Part shown: one piece after another, positions 5,696-6,889 of the stretch | Layout of the letters: every line of letters begins with the position of its first letter | Position numbering within the stretch: the first letter of the stretch is position 1 | Assembly: GCA_027296185.1 (NCBI GenBank) | Contig: JAPUJL010000148.1 | Span: 1 to 6,889, forward strand | Source: SAR324 cluster bacterium | GTDB lineage: Bacteria; SAR324; JACQKK01 | Direction: 5' to 3' | DNA length: 6,889 bases | The notes under the pieces: generated by a model | Seen by the model: the letters and a program-made list of their open reading frames with translations, nothing else | What the model was told of the DNA's origin: nothing | Databases searched by the model: none | Made by a program: the position numbers and the translations under genes

Positions 5696-6889
5696 ATGAC
5701 CATCGTCGTCAGCAACAAAACCCGCATCCACTTCCAGCTGGCCGGCGAGCGGGGCGCCTTCGTGATTCTCCAGCACGGCCTGTTCGGCTCTGCACAGGAC
5801 TGGCGCGATTGCGGCTACGTCGAGGCGCTGCAGCGGGATTTCCGGCTGATCCTGCCCGATGCCCGGGGTCACGGGCGCAGCGACCGCCCCGAGGACAAGG
5901 CCGCCTATTCCCGATCCCAATTCTCCGCAGACCTGGTCACGATCCTCGACAGCCTGGACATCCGCAATGCCCACTTCGTGGGATACTCCCTCGGCGCTCT
6001 GATCGGATTCGATCTGGCCATCCGTTATCCGGAGCGCGTCCGCCTGATCGTGCTGGGTGGCGAGGCCCCGGTCGTGACCGAGGAAAGCCGCGCTCACTGG
6101 CGTGGCCTGGCCGAACAGGCGCGGAGCGGATCGGCTGCCGCGCTGATCGAGGCGGAACGGGCCGCGGAGCGGCTGGCGGGCCGTCTCCCCTTGGACGAGG
6201 AGACCGAGCGGGTGGCGGCCCTCAGCATGCTGGAGGCCATGGCGGAGTGGGAGGTATCCGAAGAGCAACGGCTGCGGGTGCGCTCGCCCATCACCATCCT
6301 CGCCGGGGAAAACGACCCCGCGGCGAAACGCACCCAGAGCGCCGCCCGCAACGTCCAACGTGCCCGCTTCACGAGCTTTTCGGGTTTCACCCATCGCGGC
6401 CTGTTCGAGGAGAAAACCACGCTGCTCGCGGCGATACTGCAATTTATCAAGGTCAATCGCCGCCCTCAGGAGGGGGAATCCTCCCGTGACCGGCAGCGCT
6501 CCGGCGGATCCGCCGACCCGGAGCCCGGCCCGGCTGCCGGTGCCGAGCAAGCCCGGGAGGCGGATGTTCCAGTGGAAGCGGATCCGCCGGATACTCCAGC
6601 GGGCGGCGAGGGTGTCACACCCGATCGACCCGCCTCCGAAGGCCGCGGCGAGGCCTCGGCTGCAGGGGCCACGGAGAAGGCGCAGCCGGGCGAGAGAGGG
6701 GCTCCCCCAGAGGAATCGGCCGCTCCGGCGCCCGATCGGGAGAAAGCGGACCCGTCGCCCGCGGGCGCTCCCGAATCCATCGAACCGGAGCCGGCCGCAC
6801 CCGCTCCTGCCAGTGGAGACGGCGCCGTTGTGCCCGAGGACGCGGGAGTCCCGGAAAGCGGGAACTCCGATTCCAGAGAGCCGGGCGCT
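5696..6889 (+). CDS. Alpha/beta hydrolase with long disordered C-terminal tail (partial, runs off right edge)
   Basis: This is a serine hydrolase of the alpha/beta fold (MhpC/esterase/epoxide-hydrolase-like); substrate not recognisable. At least 398 residues are visible with no stop before the edge. The catalytic domain spans 1-255. It shows the oxyanion segment Q-H-G-L-F-G-S (26-32), D-A-R-G-H-G-R-S-D (55-63), nucleophile elbow G-Y-S-L-G-A (96-101, S98), acid D207 in L-A-G-E-N-D-P, and H233 in F-S-G-F-T-H-R-G-L-F, a complete Ser-Asp-His triad. There is no signal peptide, so it is probably cytoplasmic. From residue 257 to the edge the sequence is Pro/Ala/Glu/Gly-rich with no aromatic, Cys, His, Leu or Met residues. 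This is far beyond the usual 250-300 residues and suggests a disordered tail or a linker to a domain outside the window. The ATG at 5696 begins family homology but has no visible ribosome site. It lies 47 bases after the HAD gene, possibly co-transcribed. Confidence 0.88.
   Translation, partial: MTIVVSNKTRIHFQLAGERGAFVILQHGLFGSAQDWRDCGYVEALQRDFRLILPDARGHGRSDRPEDKAAYSRSQFSADLVTILDSLDIRNAHFVGYSLGALIGFDLAIRYPERVRLIVLGGEAPVVTEESRAHWRGLAEQARSGSAAALIEAERAAERLAGRLPLDEETERVAALSMLEAMAEWEVSEEQRLRVRSPITILAGENDPAAKRTQSAARNVQRARFTSFSGFTHRGLFEEKTTLLAAILQFIKVNRRPQEGESSRDRQRSGGSADPEPGPAAGAEQAREADVPVEADPPDTPAGGEGVTPDRPASEGRGEASAAGATEKAQPGERGAPPEESAAPAPDREKADPSPAGAPESIEPEPAAPAPASGDGAVVPEDAGVPESGNSDSREPGA
6464..6889 (+). 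other. Low-complexity Pro/Ala/Glu/Gly-rich tail region of the alpha/beta hydrolase
   Basis: These 142 codons continue the hydrolase frame. Glu and Asp outnumber Arg and Lys, and the sequence repeats short E/P/A patterns such as P-E-P-G-P, E-P-E-P-A-A-P-A-P. Third-position GC here is about two-thirds by my hand count, visibly lower than in the upstream genes. Several other frames are also stop-free, which is expected for such composition. The frame assignment rests on unbroken continuation from the certain catalytic domain. The tail may be a tether, a linker or a solubility region. Confidence 0.7.

Noticed and set aside
5473..6489. Plus-strand 338-codon frame over the HAD end and the alpha/beta hydrolase
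   Set aside because: The product is Arg/Gly/Pro-rich without motifs, whereas the frame from 5696 holds a complete catalytic triad.
6466..6889. Minus-strand Ser/Ala/Gly-rich frame opposite the hydrolase tail
   Set aside because: It is the reverse reading of the Pro/Ala/Glu codons; the hydrolase frame necessarily passes through here because no stop closes its catalytic domain.

Overview
The window is a GC-rich (about two-thirds G+C by eye), densely coded stretch of a chromosome from a Gram-negative bacterium. The Gram-negative reading rests on an LptE-like outer-membrane lipoprotein and a two-PDZ RseP intramembrane protease. The order (probable uppS end)-cdsA-dxr-rseP is the conserved envelope/isoprenoid block of proteobacteria and related phyla. 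In many gammaproteobacteria bamA follows rseP, but here tlyA does, so I do not narrow the lineage beyond proteobacteria-like, high GC.

Layout. Positions 1-29 hold the last codons of an upstream gene, overlapping the start of cdsA by ATGA. cdsA (26-964, phospholipid precursor CDP-diacylglycerol), dxr (1021-2214, first committed step of the MEP isoprenoid pathway), rseP (2231-3529, site-2 protease) and tlyA (3571-4305, rRNA 2'-O-methyltransferase with an S4 domain) all run on the plus strand with gaps of 56, 16 and 41 bases, so they look like one transcription unit. On the minus strand an LptE-family lipoprotein gene (4315-4866, or to 4890 with a GTG start) converges on tlyA with only 9 bases between the stops. 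Diverging from it are a HAD-superfamily hydrolase (4908-5648) and an alpha/beta hydrolase (5696 to beyond the right edge). The alpha/beta hydrolase has a complete catalytic domain followed by at least 142 residues of Pro/Ala/Glu/Gly-rich, disordered-looking sequence.

How the genes work together. DXR feeds isopentenyl diphosphate synthesis, which UppS (if that is the upstream gene) turns into the lipid carrier for peptidoglycan and LPS. CdsA supplies phospholipid precursors. RseP cleaves membrane anchors in envelope stress signalling or removes signal-peptide remnants. The LptE-like protein would act in LPS insertion at the outer membrane. TlyA and the two hydrolases have no evident link to that theme.

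No gene-free stretch longer than 60 bases exists. I saw no tRNA, rRNA, CRISPR array, insertion sequence or attachment site. The window is mostly housekeeping and I do not see a new multi-gene system. The points worth a second look are small: a HAD motif I lacking its second aspartate, a CdsA signature with both K and D conservatively replaced, the long tail of the alpha/beta hydrolase, the placement of tlyA, and an AT-rich island at the divergent gene start.
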